This document shows, one piece after another, positions 15,161 through 24,900 of a stretch of DNA of 64,000 bases (its first letter is position 1; each line of letters begins with the position of its first letter). Made by a program: the position numbers and the translations under genes. Origin of the DNA: a bacterium (GTDB lineage: Bacteria > Myxococcota_A > Bradymonadia > Bradymonadales > Bradymonadaceae); contig JAUIBR010000008.1 in assembly GCA_030427705.1 (NCBI GenBank), forward strand, positions 120,678 to 184,677, in the 5' to 3' direction. Under the pieces are notes generated by a model that ran no database searches, had not been told where the DNA came from, and saw only the letters and a program-made list of their open reading frames with translations.

Positions 15161-16734
15161 TTGGACCCCGCCTGCGCCGAGAACTTAGACCGGAGGAACT
15201 TCTTCGGGTCGGTTGTGACACGTCTCATCCATGCTTCGTCCCGGTCTTCACTTATCGCTTCAAGCTCGGCTCCGGCCTTGCGCTCCTCGACAGCATCAAA
15301 GGGGTTTTGGGGTCGTGCATCTCGTTTTTGGTCCTCGCGAAGCTTCATCGAGTCTTCATCCGAAGGCTCGATTGGCTTTGCAGCCTCTTCTTTGTCGGTG
15401 GATTCCACCATCGTATCAAGGTCGTGCTGAAACAGGTCCCGATTGCGACGTGCTGGTTCGAACGTTGGGTCTAGCGCTAGAGCCTTTTCGTAGGCTTTGA
15501 TCGCCGATATCAAACGTCCCGATTGAGCGTAAGCGTTGCCAAGGTTGTGATAGCCGGCTGCCGTTTTGACCCTGGAAAAGGCGTTGATGGCCTTTTCCCA
15601 ATCCTGATTGCGATAGGCAGCAAGTCCACGCCACATCGGGTCTTCGAAGCGGGTGGATGCAGTCTCCCAATCGCCTTTTTCGAACGCGTAGCGGCCCTGC
15701 ATGTTGCGGGTAAGCCAGGCATCTGCGAACGTCGCATCGCCACATCCCAAAAGCCCAAACACCATTGAAATCGCGCCTACGCGTACGACCCAGCCACGTC
15801 GGAACCAAAGCAATGCCCAGAGCAATAGAGGAAAGATGAGGTACCAGCCAAAGTCTTTCCAAAGTGTCGCGTCATCAGGATCTGCGCTGTCGATACGGTG
15901 TCGGCCGACGATGCGTAGGATTTGACGAATATCACTATCTCCAAGGCTCAGGTCAATGAGGTCGGCGTTTGCACTTTTGGCAAACGCGTTCATCGTTGTT
16001 CGGTCCCAACCTGGAATGCCATCTGCGGGTACGCCCGCGTCGGTGCCGACGGCCCAAACCACCACCCGAACGTTATTATCGCTCGCCCATTTACCCAGGG
16101 GGATTTCGGAGCGAGGCATGAAACCGTCGGTTGCGACAACCAAAGTAGTGGGCCCTTTCACTGCGCTCTTTCCAAGGCTCTCAAACGCGCCTACCAACGT
16201 CGTGTAGTCGTCGCCAGGCACAGGCATCAAATCAGGTTCGAGTGCCATCAGATAGGGCTTGATGACTTCGGTATCCGTGGTTGGGGGCATCACGACGTGG
16301 GCGCTGCCAGCGTAGGTGAAGAGCCCCGTACGTTGTGCCTGTTTGGCATCCAAAAGGTCCTGTATCTTGAACTTTGCGCGTTCAATGCGACTGGGGCCTA
16401 CGTCGATACCCTTCATCGTTTCGCTGGCTTCAACGGCGATCAAGAGCGTTGATTCTCCGGGTCCAGCAGGGCTCTCGGCTAGCTCCCATGTTGGCCCAGC
16501 CATTGCGATAGCGCCGATCACGCCGAAGGGAAGCATTTGGGTGACAGGCCGCATCCAGCCTGTTGAGTTTGTGTTGACCACAAGGTGCTTCAACAGTCGT
16601 GGTTCGATGAGCTTCTCCCACGCGCCCGAAAGATTGGAGAGCTGACGCAGGGCAAGATAGCTCAGGATGAACGGTACCATCGCCAGAAGCCACAAGGGCC
16701 GGATGAAGTGGAGGTCTTGCAGCACATCGATCAC
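15157..16734 (-). CDS. BatB/BatC fusion (VWA plus TPR) with altered MIDAS
   Basis: Residues 1-320 are BatB-like: two membrane helices, a von Willebrand A domain, and a further helix pair. Residues 345-445 hold TPR-like repeats (AYRNQDWEKAINAFS, AGYHNLGNAYAQSG, ISAIKAYEKALALDP), as in BatC, so the two are fused. The tail is charged and may be disordered. The VWA metal site is unusual: the DxSxS of the family reads EASET here, followed by the usual PSRIERAK; the later TDG is kept. BatA in the same operon has a normal site. It overlaps both neighbours by 4 bp. The divergent site may weaken metal binding, but this is inference. Confidence 0.85.
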   Translation of the reverse strand: MIDVLQDLHFIRPLWLLAMVPFILSYLALRQLSNLSGAWEKLIEPRLLKHLVVNTNSTGWMRPVTQMLPFGVIGAIAMAGPTWELAESPAGPGESTLLIAVEASETMKGIDVGPSRIERAKFKIQDLLDAKQAQRTGLFTYAGSAHVVMPPTTDTEVIKPYLMALEPDLMPVPGDDYTTLVGAFESLGKSAVKGPTTLVVATDGFMPRSEIPLGKWASDNNVRVVVWAVGTDAGVPADGIPGWDRTTMNAFAKSANADLIDLSLGDSDIRQILRIVGRHRIDSADPDDATLWKDFGWYLIFPLLLWALLWFRRGWVVRVGAISMVFGLLGCGDATFADAWLTRNMQGRYAFEKGDWETASTRFEDPMWRGLAAYRNQDWEKAINAFSRVKTAAGYHNLGNAYAQSGRLISAIKAYEKALALDPTFEPARRNRDLFQHDLDTMVESTDKEEAAKPIEPSDEDSMKLREDQKRDARPQNPFDAVEERKAGAELEAISEDRDEAWMRRVTTDPKKFLRSKFSAQAGSK

Positions 16735-17711
16735 GCTGACCTCCTGCGGGACAAGTGCCAGAATCGAAGTTGGAAGACGACCGCCAGAATCAAAGCCAGC
16801 GCCAGCGGGTAGGCGAAGAGTTCGCGCTTTGGTCGGAACGTTTGTGTCTCAAATGTCGAGACTTCAAGACGGTCCAAGTCCGTGTAGATTTTGGACAAGC
16901 CCTGCTGGTCTTCAGCAAAGAAATACTTGCCTCCCGTCCCCTGAGCGATGGCTTTTAGGACGTCCTCGTTCAACTTCTCTTCGCCCACAGCCTTGGGGTC
17001 ACCAAAGCCGATGACGTGAATGACGATATCTTCGGTCGAGGCCATGAACGCGGCCTGCAGTGGCGGAACAAAACTTCCCGTGTCATTGCCATCGGTCAAC
17101 AGGATCACAACGCGCTGACTGGCCTCGCTCTCACGAAAGAGCCGAATTGCCATTCCGATTGAGTCCCCGAGCGTGGTTTGGGGTCCAGCCATGCCCACCA
17201 CAGCCTCTTGCATCAGGCGATCAACGACCTCGAGGTCATCGGTAAATGGAACTTGAACGTACGGTGCTTCGCCAAAGAAAATTAGGCCTAGGCGGTCCTT
17301 GGTGCGCTTGGACACAAACTCCGACATGACAGCCTTCACAGCATTCAGACGGCTGACGGCCTCTCCCGTAGCGGATTTCGCATCCTGCGTATCCATCGAC
17401 TGACTGAGGTCGATGATTAGCATCATGTCGCGTGCGCTCTTTTGAGTCACAACAGGGTCACCGAAGGCCACCGGTTTGGCTGCTGCTGCGACGAGTAGCG
17501 TCCAGATGAAGAAGTTCGCGATCGTATTCAACCATGGTCGGGAGAGGACCACCGCGCCGCTAGAAACTTGCGCCTCAGTCACGCGCGATAGACGAGCAAA
17601 CATCGGCACGCGCACAGCTTCAACACGTTCGCGGTGAGGAGGGATGAGCCATGCTACAAGGATAGGTAACGGCAAGAACACAAACAGCCAGATGTATTCG
17701 AAGTCAGGCAT
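16731..17711 (-). CDS. batA: BatA-like von Willebrand A membrane protein
   Basis: I prefer the ATG at 17711 (MPDFEYIWLFVF), because GGAG lies five bases before it; the open frame extends to 17762. Two N-terminal membrane helices are followed by a VWA domain with an intact MIDAS (DLSQSM, later TTLGDS and LTDGND) and a C-terminal helix (LFAYPLALALILAVVFQL). BatA is an inner-membrane partner of BatB. The gene overlaps the DUF4381 gene upstream by 8 bp and batB/C downstream by 4 bp, so it is part of one transcript from the moxR side. Confidence 0.9.
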   Translation of the reverse strand: MPDFEYIWLFVFLPLPILVAWLIPPHRERVEAVRVPMFARLSRVTEAQVSSGAVVLSRPWLNTIANFFIWTLLVAAAAKPVAFGDPVVTQKSARDMMLIIDLSQSMDTQDAKSATGEAVSRLNAVKAVMSEFVSKRTKDRLGLIFFGEAPYVQVPFTDDLEVVDRLMQEAVVGMAGPQTTLGDSIGMAIRLFRESEASQRVVILLTDGNDTGSFVPPLQAAFMASTEDIVIHVIGFGDPKAVGEEKLNEDVLKAIAQGTGGKYFFAEDQQGLSKIYTDLDRLEVSTFETQTFRPKRELFAYPLALALILAVVFQLRFWHLSRRRSA

Positions 17712-18183
17712 CATGGCTCCGAATCCATGTTTCAACATCATGAACGAACTGCTTCTGGGCACCAGACTCGAGGCGATCCGTGCCCCGGTACATCATGGTG
17801 TCAAAGAACTCCCCTTCAAATCTACACTGCCGACAGGATGTGTTTAGAAACTCGGCCCAACGCTGTCCGTCTAGTGTTGCAACCTCTTGACGTCCAAAGG
17901 CCTGAATGGCGGTGCGTTTGAGGATGACCGCAGCGTCTTGAGCTGACTCGGGACCAATCATGCGCAGCAAGGCGAGCGCGTCTCTTCGGTACTGATTGGC
18001 CTTGTACCGTTTCACGAGTTTCAAGACGCCAACTGCTGCGACAACGAACAACACAGTGAAAACCGCGGCCCATCCCCATGTCTCAAAACCATAGGCGATG
18101 GGTTCTGGCACGACCACCTCCTGAAACGAATGTCGCGCAATGGTCCCAAAACCGTGCTCAGGGATGAAATCAGGTCGTGCCAT
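17704..18183 (-). CDS. DUF4381-type membrane protein
   Basis: This 159-residue protein has one membrane helix (WAAVFTVLFVVAAVGVLKLV) followed by a cytoplasmic domain with YRRDALALL and AILKRTAIQAFGRQEVATLDGQRWAEFLN, the pattern of DUF4381 proteins. These sit between DUF58 and batA in many MoxR operons, as here. Its biochemical role is unknown. Its start codon overlaps the stop of the DUF58 gene by one base. Confidence 0.85.
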   Translation of the reverse strand: MARPDFIPEHGFGTIARHSFQEVVVPEPIAYGFETWGWAAVFTVLFVVAAVGVLKLVKRYKANQYRRDALALLRMIGPESAQDAAVILKRTAIQAFGRQEVATLDGQRWAEFLNTSCRQCRFEGEFFDTMMYRGTDRLESGAQKQFVHDVETWIRSHDA

Positions 18184-19118
18184 CAGCGACCACCTGTTCC
18201 ACCAAGGGCCCGTCGGAACTGCATCATCGGGTCTTCTTCAGTTGAAATCTCGATCCAGGGTACATCAAATTTCAGCGCCGTCTGACGAAGCCCATCTCGG
18301 CGGTCTTCAACCTGTTGTGCGAAGTCTGCTTGCACTTTCGAAGAGGCGGTATCGACCTCCATCTGCACCGCACCATCACTCACGACAAGCTTGCCAGCAT
18401 CTGGGAACTTCATTTCAAGTGGATCGAAAACGCCAACCGCGATCGCATCATTGTGGCGGCGAATTCGAGTGAAGTAAGGCCGTGTCGAATCGCGTCCTGT
18501 CCGCTCAAAATCCGAAATGACAATCACCAGGAAGTCGTGGGCGGCTAACCGCACCACTCGCTTGAGGGCTCGCACAAATGGGTTTTCTTCGTTTGTGGAA
18601 GTCGAAGCAGTCAGCCGAGTGTTGAAGTCGACTAGCGCATCGATGATTTGCGCAACGGTCTGTTTGCTTCGTCTGGGTTTGATCTCGACCTGGTGCTCGT
18701 CGTTGAAAACCACGGCGCCGATAGCATCTCCCTGATCCAAAACACGCCATGCGATGGAAGCCGCGAGCTCCGCTGCGGCGTGGGATTTGAATCGATCTTT
18801 GCTACCAAAGAACATCGAACTGGATTGGTCGACCACCAAAAGAACCGGGCGCTCGCGTTCTTCTGTGTACACGCGCACATACGCTTCACCCGTGCGCGCC
18901 GTTGCCTTCCAGTCGATGTTTCGGATGTCATCACCAGGTAGATAGGTGCGCATCTCCTCGAACATCAAGCCGCGACCTCGTAACTTTGAGGCGTTTTTTC
19001 CGGCGAGTTTACTGCGCACTGGTTGCTTTGGCTTCATCGAGAAGCCGGCAGGCTGGTGTCGCAACCGTGTCAGCCCTTCGACCGTGACGTACACCCCAGT
19101 ATCGTCGAGCTTGGTCAC
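18183..19118 (-). CDS. DUF58 domain protein
   Basis: The start is GTG 19118, overlapping the moxR stop (GTGA). The 311-residue sequence has the DUF58 signature RTYLPGDDIRNIDWKATARTGEAYVR, followed by a VWA-like part with VDQSSSM (DxSxS) and VISDF. DUF58 proteins are the constant partners of MoxR ATPases and probably bind clients or the Bat membrane complex. No membrane helix is seen, so it should be cytoplasmic. Confidence 0.93.
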   Translation of the reverse strand: MTKLDDTGVYVTVEGLTRLRHQPAGFSMKPKQPVRSKLAGKNASKLRGRGLMFEEMRTYLPGDDIRNIDWKATARTGEAYVRVYTEERERPVLLVVDQSSSMFFGSKDRFKSHAAAELAASIAWRVLDQGDAIGAVVFNDEHQVEIKPRRSKQTVAQIIDALVDFNTRLTASTSTNEENPFVRALKRVVRLAAHDFLVIVISDFERTGRDSTRPYFTRIRRHNDAIAVGVFDPLEMKFPDAGKLVVSDGAVQMEVDTASSKVQADFAQQVEDRRDGLRQTALKFDVPWIEISTEEDPMMQFRRALGGTGGR

Positions 19119-20077
19119 GCGATAGCCACCACACTTAAGATCTCGTCGATCGCCTCGTCTGGTGTGACGCCCTCGGCCAGCGCTTCGTATGCCAAGATGA
19201 GTCGATGTCGAAGCACATTATGGGCGACATCTCGGACATCATCGGCGTTCACAAAGTCACGCCCCTGCATCCACGCACGGACTCTGGAGCATCGGTCTAG
19301 GGCTATCGTCGCACGTGGACTTGAACCGACATCGATCCAACCACCGAGCTTGTCGCCGTAGCGCTCTGGGAATCGTGTCGCGAACACCAAATCAACGATG
19401 TATTTTTCGATGTTCTCGCTCGATTCAACTGTCGCGATTTCTTCACGTGCTTCGAAAATCAAGTCCGTCGACAACGGTGCTGGCGATTCAGAGTTCCCAT
19501 GTCGTTCTGCACGATTCAGGCGCAGAATCTCGATCTCCGACTCTTCAGCCGGATAGTCGACATACACATGCATCAGGAATCGGTCGAGCTGTGCTTCTGG
19601 CAACGGATAGGTTCCTTCCTGCTCGATTGGATTCTGAGTCGCCATGACCATAAACAGCTTCGGGAGCTCGTGCGTCTTGCCGGCAACCGTGACCGTCCGC
19701 TCTTCCATCGCCTCAAGCAGGGCGGCTTGCACTTTGGCGGGTGCGCGGTTGATCTCGTCAGCAAGAATCAGATTGTTGAAGATCGGCCCTTCCTGGAACT
19801 TGAACACGCCCTTGCCGTCCTCAGTGTAATACACATCGGTGCCCGTGATATCGCTGGGCAATAGGTCAGGCGTGAACTGAATGCGGCTCAATCCACAGTC
19901 CAGGTTTTTGGCGATCGATTTGATAGCACGCGTTTTCGCAAGTCCGGGAAGGCCCTCTACCAAAACGTTGCCATCAGCTAATAAGGCCAAGATCAGGCGA
20001 TCCACGACATCGGATTGTCCGACGATGGAAGCCTGAACTCGGCCTTGAAGGTCTTTAACTTTGTCAAGAGTTGACAT
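19115..20077 (-). CDS. moxR: MoxR-family AAA+ ATPase
   Basis: The 320-residue ATPase has Walker A GLPGLAKT at residues 42-49, the MoxR Walker B region LILADEINRAPAKVQAALLEAMEE, sensor 1 MATQNPIEQEGTYPLPEAQLDRF, and a C-terminal lid. MoxR proteins are chaperone-like ATPases acting on VWA-containing partners, here DUF58, BatA and BatB. The gene begins 11 bp after the stop of the intact sulfatase gene, so the sulfatase is probably the first gene of the transcript. Confidence 0.95.
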   Translation of the reverse strand: MSTLDKVKDLQGRVQASIVGQSDVVDRLILALLADGNVLVEGLPGLAKTRAIKSIAKNLDCGLSRIQFTPDLLPSDITGTDVYYTEDGKGVFKFQEGPIFNNLILADEINRAPAKVQAALLEAMEERTVTVAGKTHELPKLFMVMATQNPIEQEGTYPLPEAQLDRFLMHVYVDYPAEESEIEILRLNRAERHGNSESPAPLSTDLIFEAREEIATVESSENIEKYIVDLVFATRFPERYGDKLGGWIDVGSSPRATIALDRCSRVRAWMQGRDFVNADDVRDVAHNVLRHRLILAYEALAEGVTPDEAIDEILSVVAIA

Positions 20078-20088
20078 GGTTTATGCTT

Positions 20089-21792
20089 TCACTTGGAGAC
20101 AGGGAAGCCTTTGTTCAACTCTTCCAAAGTTTGCAGTGCCTTGGCAGCTTTCAGCGAACGGTAGTTGATACCAGAAGCGGAAAGGCTTGAACCCTCTTGC
20201 ATCGGGTACTTATCAAGCGTCGCCAGGAACTCGCCGATCTTCTGCTGAACAGGAACGAAGAGCCACATATTGTCAGCATACCATCGCATGTAACCCAACG
20301 TGCCTTCTTCGTGCATCTTCTCGTAAGGGTCTGCGCGTAGATGGGAGATGATTGGCCAGTTCGGTGCGGTACGCACGCCAGTGGCGATATCTCCGTCAAC
20401 GGCCGCGAAGGTGACCTTCCAGTCGTTCCAGCGCACAGCGTTCAGCTCACCGCCTTGCCCGAAATAGTAGACGGTTTCACGAGCGCTCTTGGGAGTTTTG
20501 CCGGCCAGATAATCGGTTTGGTCGTAACCATCGAGGTGGACCTTCCAGTTCTTGCCGTTTGCTTTGCATCCCTTCTTGCAGTCCTCGGTGACGGACCCAC
20601 TTCCGCCAGCAGCGCGAACCAAGGTTGGCAACCAGTCTTCTTGCGACATGATATCGTTGTAGACCACACCTTCTGGCACAACACCTGGCCAACGAACCAA
20701 CGCTGGCACACGCATTCCGCCTTCCCAAGTCGTTCCTTTCTCGCCATGGAACGGTGTGATGCCGGCATCTGGCCACGAGAACGTCTCAGCACCATTGTCG
20801 GTCGAGTACACAACGATGGTGTTTTCGGCGATGTTCAGCTCGTTGAGTTTGTCCAAGAGGACACCAACGTGGCCGTCATGCTCCACCATACCGTCTGGAT
20901 AGAGGCCGATTCCTGTGACACCGATGGACTCTTTCTTAAGGCGAGTCCACACGTGCATACGGGTTGTGTTGAACCACACAAAGAATGGCGTTTTGGCTTT
21001 TGCTTGCGTCTCAATGAAGGTCAGAGCTTCCTTGAGGAATTCTTCATCCGCATGTTCCATGCGCTTGCGAGTCAGAGGGCCCGTATCTTCGATCTTGCCA
21101 TCAGCCTTCGATTTGATGACGCCACGAGGTCCATACTTCTCGTGGAATTTTGGATCTTTGGGGTAGTAGTACGTTTCGGGCTCTTCCTCGGCATTGAGGT
21201 GATAGAGGTTACCGAAGAACTCATCAAAACCATGGTTGGTAGGCAAGTGCTTGTCGCGGTCGCCCAGGTGGTTCTTGCCGTATTGAGCCGTCGCGTACCC
21301 TTGCTCCTTCATGAAGTCCGCAATCGTTGGTGCCCAATCGGGGATACCATGGTCTGAACCTGGCATACCGATGGTCAACAGACCGGTTCGGAAAGGATGT
21401 TGGCCCAGAATGAACGATGCACGACCCGCCGTGCAGCTCTGCTGCGCGTAGAAGTGTGTGAACATTCCACCTTCGCGAGCGATACGGTCGATATTGGGCG
21501 TTTCATAACCCATCATGCCGTGGTTGTAGGCACTGATATTGTGCACGCCTAGGTCATCACCCCAAATAATCAGGATGTTCGGCTTCTCCGAAACTTTTGC
21601 GCCCTCTTTGATATCATCAACACCACCGCCCACACCGATTCGGGTATAGGTCTTCGGTGGGTTCGACTTTATCTCTAACGGCTCATCAGCGGTTGGCGTC
21701 TTTGACGTGTTGGAATCTGGTGTATCCGTTGACTTCTCGTCGGCACAGCCAATGGCAAACAACACACCAAGCACGATTGCATATCTTTTCAT
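20089..21792 (-). CDS. Arylsulfatase lipoprotein (formylglycine type)
   Basis: The 567-residue protein starts with a lipoprotein signal (lipobox AIGC) and a short Thr/Pro-rich spacer. The catalytic part has NILIIWGDDLG (metal-binding Asp pair), SCTAGRASF (CxAGR, the site of Cys-to-formylglycine conversion), GKNHLGD and STDNGAE. It should hydrolyse sulfate esters, or perhaps related phosphonates, in the periplasm or on the cell surface; the substrate is unknown. It is the upstream neighbour of moxR with only 11 bp between. A decayed paralogue closes the same gene block at 12248-13811. The SUMF1-fold lipoprotein at 1818-2759 lacks the catalytic cysteines, so a maturase must lie elsewhere. Confidence 0.93.
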   Translation of the reverse strand: MKRYAIVLGVLFAIGCADEKSTDTPDSNTSKTPTADEPLEIKSNPPKTYTRIGVGGGVDDIKEGAKVSEKPNILIIWGDDLGVHNISAYNHGMMGYETPNIDRIAREGGMFTHFYAQQSCTAGRASFILGQHPFRTGLLTIGMPGSDHGIPDWAPTIADFMKEQGYATAQYGKNHLGDRDKHLPTNHGFDEFFGNLYHLNAEEEPETYYYPKDPKFHEKYGPRGVIKSKADGKIEDTGPLTRKRMEHADEEFLKEALTFIETQAKAKTPFFVWFNTTRMHVWTRLKKESIGVTGIGLYPDGMVEHDGHVGVLLDKLNELNIAENTIVVYSTDNGAETFSWPDAGITPFHGEKGTTWEGGMRVPALVRWPGVVPEGVVYNDIMSQEDWLPTLVRAAGGSGSVTEDCKKGCKANGKNWKVHLDGYDQTDYLAGKTPKSARETVYYFGQGGELNAVRWNDWKVTFAAVDGDIATGVRTAPNWPIISHLRADPYEKMHEEGTLGYMRWYADNMWLFVPVQQKIGEFLATLDKYPMQEGSSLSASGINYRSLKAAKALQTLEELNKGFPVSK

Positions 21793-21891
21793 TAGTCCTT
21801 CCTTGCTTTCTGGATTCGGCGGGAGTCTAGGTCAGCAATGATGTAACACCAAGTCGCAATTAGAAAAATGAGGTGCAAACTAGCGTTCTGT

Positions 21892-21914
21892 GCAAGACTT
21901 GCGCAAAATTTGCG
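21892..21914. promoter_or_regulatory. Two adjoining palindromes in a divergent promoter region
   Basis: GCAAGACTTGC (21892-21902) and CGCAAAATTTGCG (21902-21914) are perfect odd-spaced palindromes that share a base. They lie in the 205-bp region between the sulfatase/moxR operon (minus) and the giant surface-protein gene (plus), a natural place for an operator. No family of regulator is suggested by the sequence. Confidence 0.35.
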
Positions 21915-21997
21915 TCAGAAAGGAACCCTGCTTAACCGTGTGATGAATCTGGTCTATTTGTGAATTCAAGGGTTCGAGCCGCAGATTTGGGTAAGAG

Positions 21998-24900
21998 ATG
22001 ATGATCAAACGAGTCTGGATCTTGGTAACTGGGTTGGTTGTGTTCCTGTGGGCATCCAGTGCCCACGCAGACGCAGCGGATATCGTGTGTTCTGGCACGA
22101 TCGATAGTCAGCCATTTTACAACGAGACGTTCATTGGGACCTTTACGATGGACAACGCCTCGTCCTCAGAGTCCTACTTCGCACCGACGCTTGAGCTTGA
22201 GGTTCCTCCAGAGTTCGACATCGCGGGGGCAACTTCGTTCGGCGCTGCGGTTGAAGTTTTTGAGACTGAGCCGTTTGGCCCATCGACGCCTCAACCGCAC
22301 CCATTGACCGGAGAGTCCATCACTAGGCCTCCGGATAGTCGATTGGTGGTTATCCGCTTTCCCGTGGCATCACAGACCCCAGACTCTCCACCGGTCAAGA
22401 TCGAGGTGACGTTTGCTCAGAACACGTTGACCCAAGACTCGGCCACATATGACATCAAGAACCGATGTGCTTACCTGCTTGGCGAGACAGTCACATCCGA
22501 TGATTTCCTGACCGATCCGCCGTTGCGATCGCCATACAGCAGCAATTCAGTGACTCCGACCTTGGTGCGAATCGAATTGCGCTCTCCGGTTGAGACATGC
22601 GCGGGCTCGAACTTTCCCGTGACGGTAGAGCTTGATGTCGATGTCGCGACAGGGACCGAGCTTGCGAGCGTGTCCGGTTTCGTTCAAATGCCAGTGGGCT
22701 TCAATATCACGTCTGCCACCACGAATGCGGCAACGGTTGCCGTTGTCGGCCAGAATGTGTTGGTGAGTGCAGGTGGGGCTGTGGTTGGTGGCGCCGGAGT
22801 GGAGGAGACCGTTCTGATCACCGGAACCATCTCGCCCAGTATTCTGTCTGCACTCAGCCCCTCCAATGTGACATTGACTGTGGATGCAGAGATCGGTGGT
22901 GCGATTCGGGCGGACCCTCCCGATCCCTCCACCACGTTGATCCCAATTCAGATGTTGAGCCAAGACATCGAAGTTGTGCCGACTCGACTGACTTCGAATG
23001 TGAATCCGGCTGTGCGTACGCCAGACGACATGGCGACGATTACGATGCGAATGTGCCGTTCTGAAGGAATGGCCGCCTCCAACCTGCAGCTGCAGTCACA
23101 GCTTCCGGATGGGGTGACCTATGTCACAAACTCCGCAACACCATCACAGCCTACCGTAAGTGGTGATCCGGAACTTCTGACCTGGGACCCTTTGGATGCA
23201 AACATCAATCTGCAACCCAACTCGGAGCGTCTGGTTTCCTATGATGTCGTGGTGGACCAGAGTTATCTGGACAACTCAGAGTTGTTGACTGGTGATGAGC
23301 TCGATTTTGATCATACGCTCACCGGCGTTTCAAGCCCCTCTGGAGCGCCTTTTCCGGGTCAGAACGCGGGTGACACCATCACCGTCAACACGGGTACTTT
23401 CACCAAGATCGTGGATCCAACCGATGATGCACAGCCCGGTGACCTGAGGACCTATCAAATCGAGCTGACACTCCCTAGTGGCGACCAGGGGACATTTGTC
23501 ATCGACGACTATCTCCCATTCCCCGTCTTCGACCTGGTTGGCTTGGACTCCATCAGCTCGAACTGTGCGGTGGTTGTCAACAACTGCGTAGAGTTTGGCC
23601 CGAATCACACTTATCCTGCGGCGGGCTTCGATCGAGTCGAAACCGATCCCATCAACAATCTGGTGAGCTTCTTTTTCAATGGGACCACCGGACTTACTCA
23701 GACCTACGTGGTCGACCTACGCATCTCGGTTCGAGTCACAGGTGAGGTGATTGACGACGGCTCTCGGTTCGAGAACCTGGCCGTTCTAACATTGAACTCC
23801 AACAGCGGGGTGGTGTCCAAGGTTGCAAACGCGCCATTGAAGACGTTGGGACCTGTCTTGGATACTCAATTGGGAGCGGTTAGTTTGGTGTCAGAAAATG
23901 GCATTATAAATAACCTGAACACGCTACCAACACCACCGGTAACCCCTCCGGTTTCGCCTGCAATCGCCGGAACGGTGAGTAACGTCGATGCTGGCGATGA
24001 GATTACCTACAACTATGTACTAGGAAATGTGGGCAGTGCACCGGCGTACGCGACTGTCGTTCGCTTCGACATCCCACCAGGCCTCACGGTGACCAGGGCA
24101 CCAACCTTCATCAATCCCAACGGTGATGACCCCGTGATTTCCGGGGATGCACTGACAGCGCAGGGGGCTGAGATAATCTCCCCAATTGGCGTGGACTCTG
24201 TGGTGTATGCCGAATTCACCGTGCGGGTTGATGACGATGTGCCCGCGAACTCGGAATTCGATGTGGTAGGTACATTGATGGAGTACCGGCCGCTCCCGAC
24301 TGGTGGCGATGCGGCAGACCCGGACATTGTTCTGACCTCACCTGTTGATACGCGTGAGTTTGCCGAGACGGTTTTGGTCGTTGGTGGTGATGCTGAGGTC
24401 TCGATCGGTGAGCCGATCGAGTTGCAGGTCGTGCTCACGGTGCCGGAAGGTGAGCATCCTAACATGGACCTGACGAGCACATTGCCGGTCCAGGGGTCCA
24501 ATCAGGTCTTGGCGCTGGTTTCAGACTTTTCGCTCATCGGTGTAACATTCGATGGTTTCGATAATGCCATTCCAGCACAACCCACGGCGGTGCAGTCGAT
24601 CAGTGGTTATACGTTGGAATTTGGTGACCTCACGAATGCCGATCGGGACACAAATGACGAGACCATTACGCTAACGTACCAGGTCACGCCAGTGAACGTT
24701 CAGCAAACCACGGCAACGGATGACGCCCTTGTCGAGGCTTTCACCCTGAGCTGGTCCGCACAGTCACATGGCTTTGATGGTGCCGCAGTCGATGTTGATG
24801 AGCCGTTGATTTCACTGACGGTCAGCGCGGCGCCACCCACCATAGAAGGTGGCGATACCGTCACATTGACCTTCCAAATCCAGAACGCCGGTGGAGGAAA

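Noticed and set aside
21965..21985. GGTTCGAGCC looks like a tRNA T-arm
   Set aside because: No acceptor stem, D-arm or anticodon arm can be folded around it; it lies just before the ATG of the giant gene.
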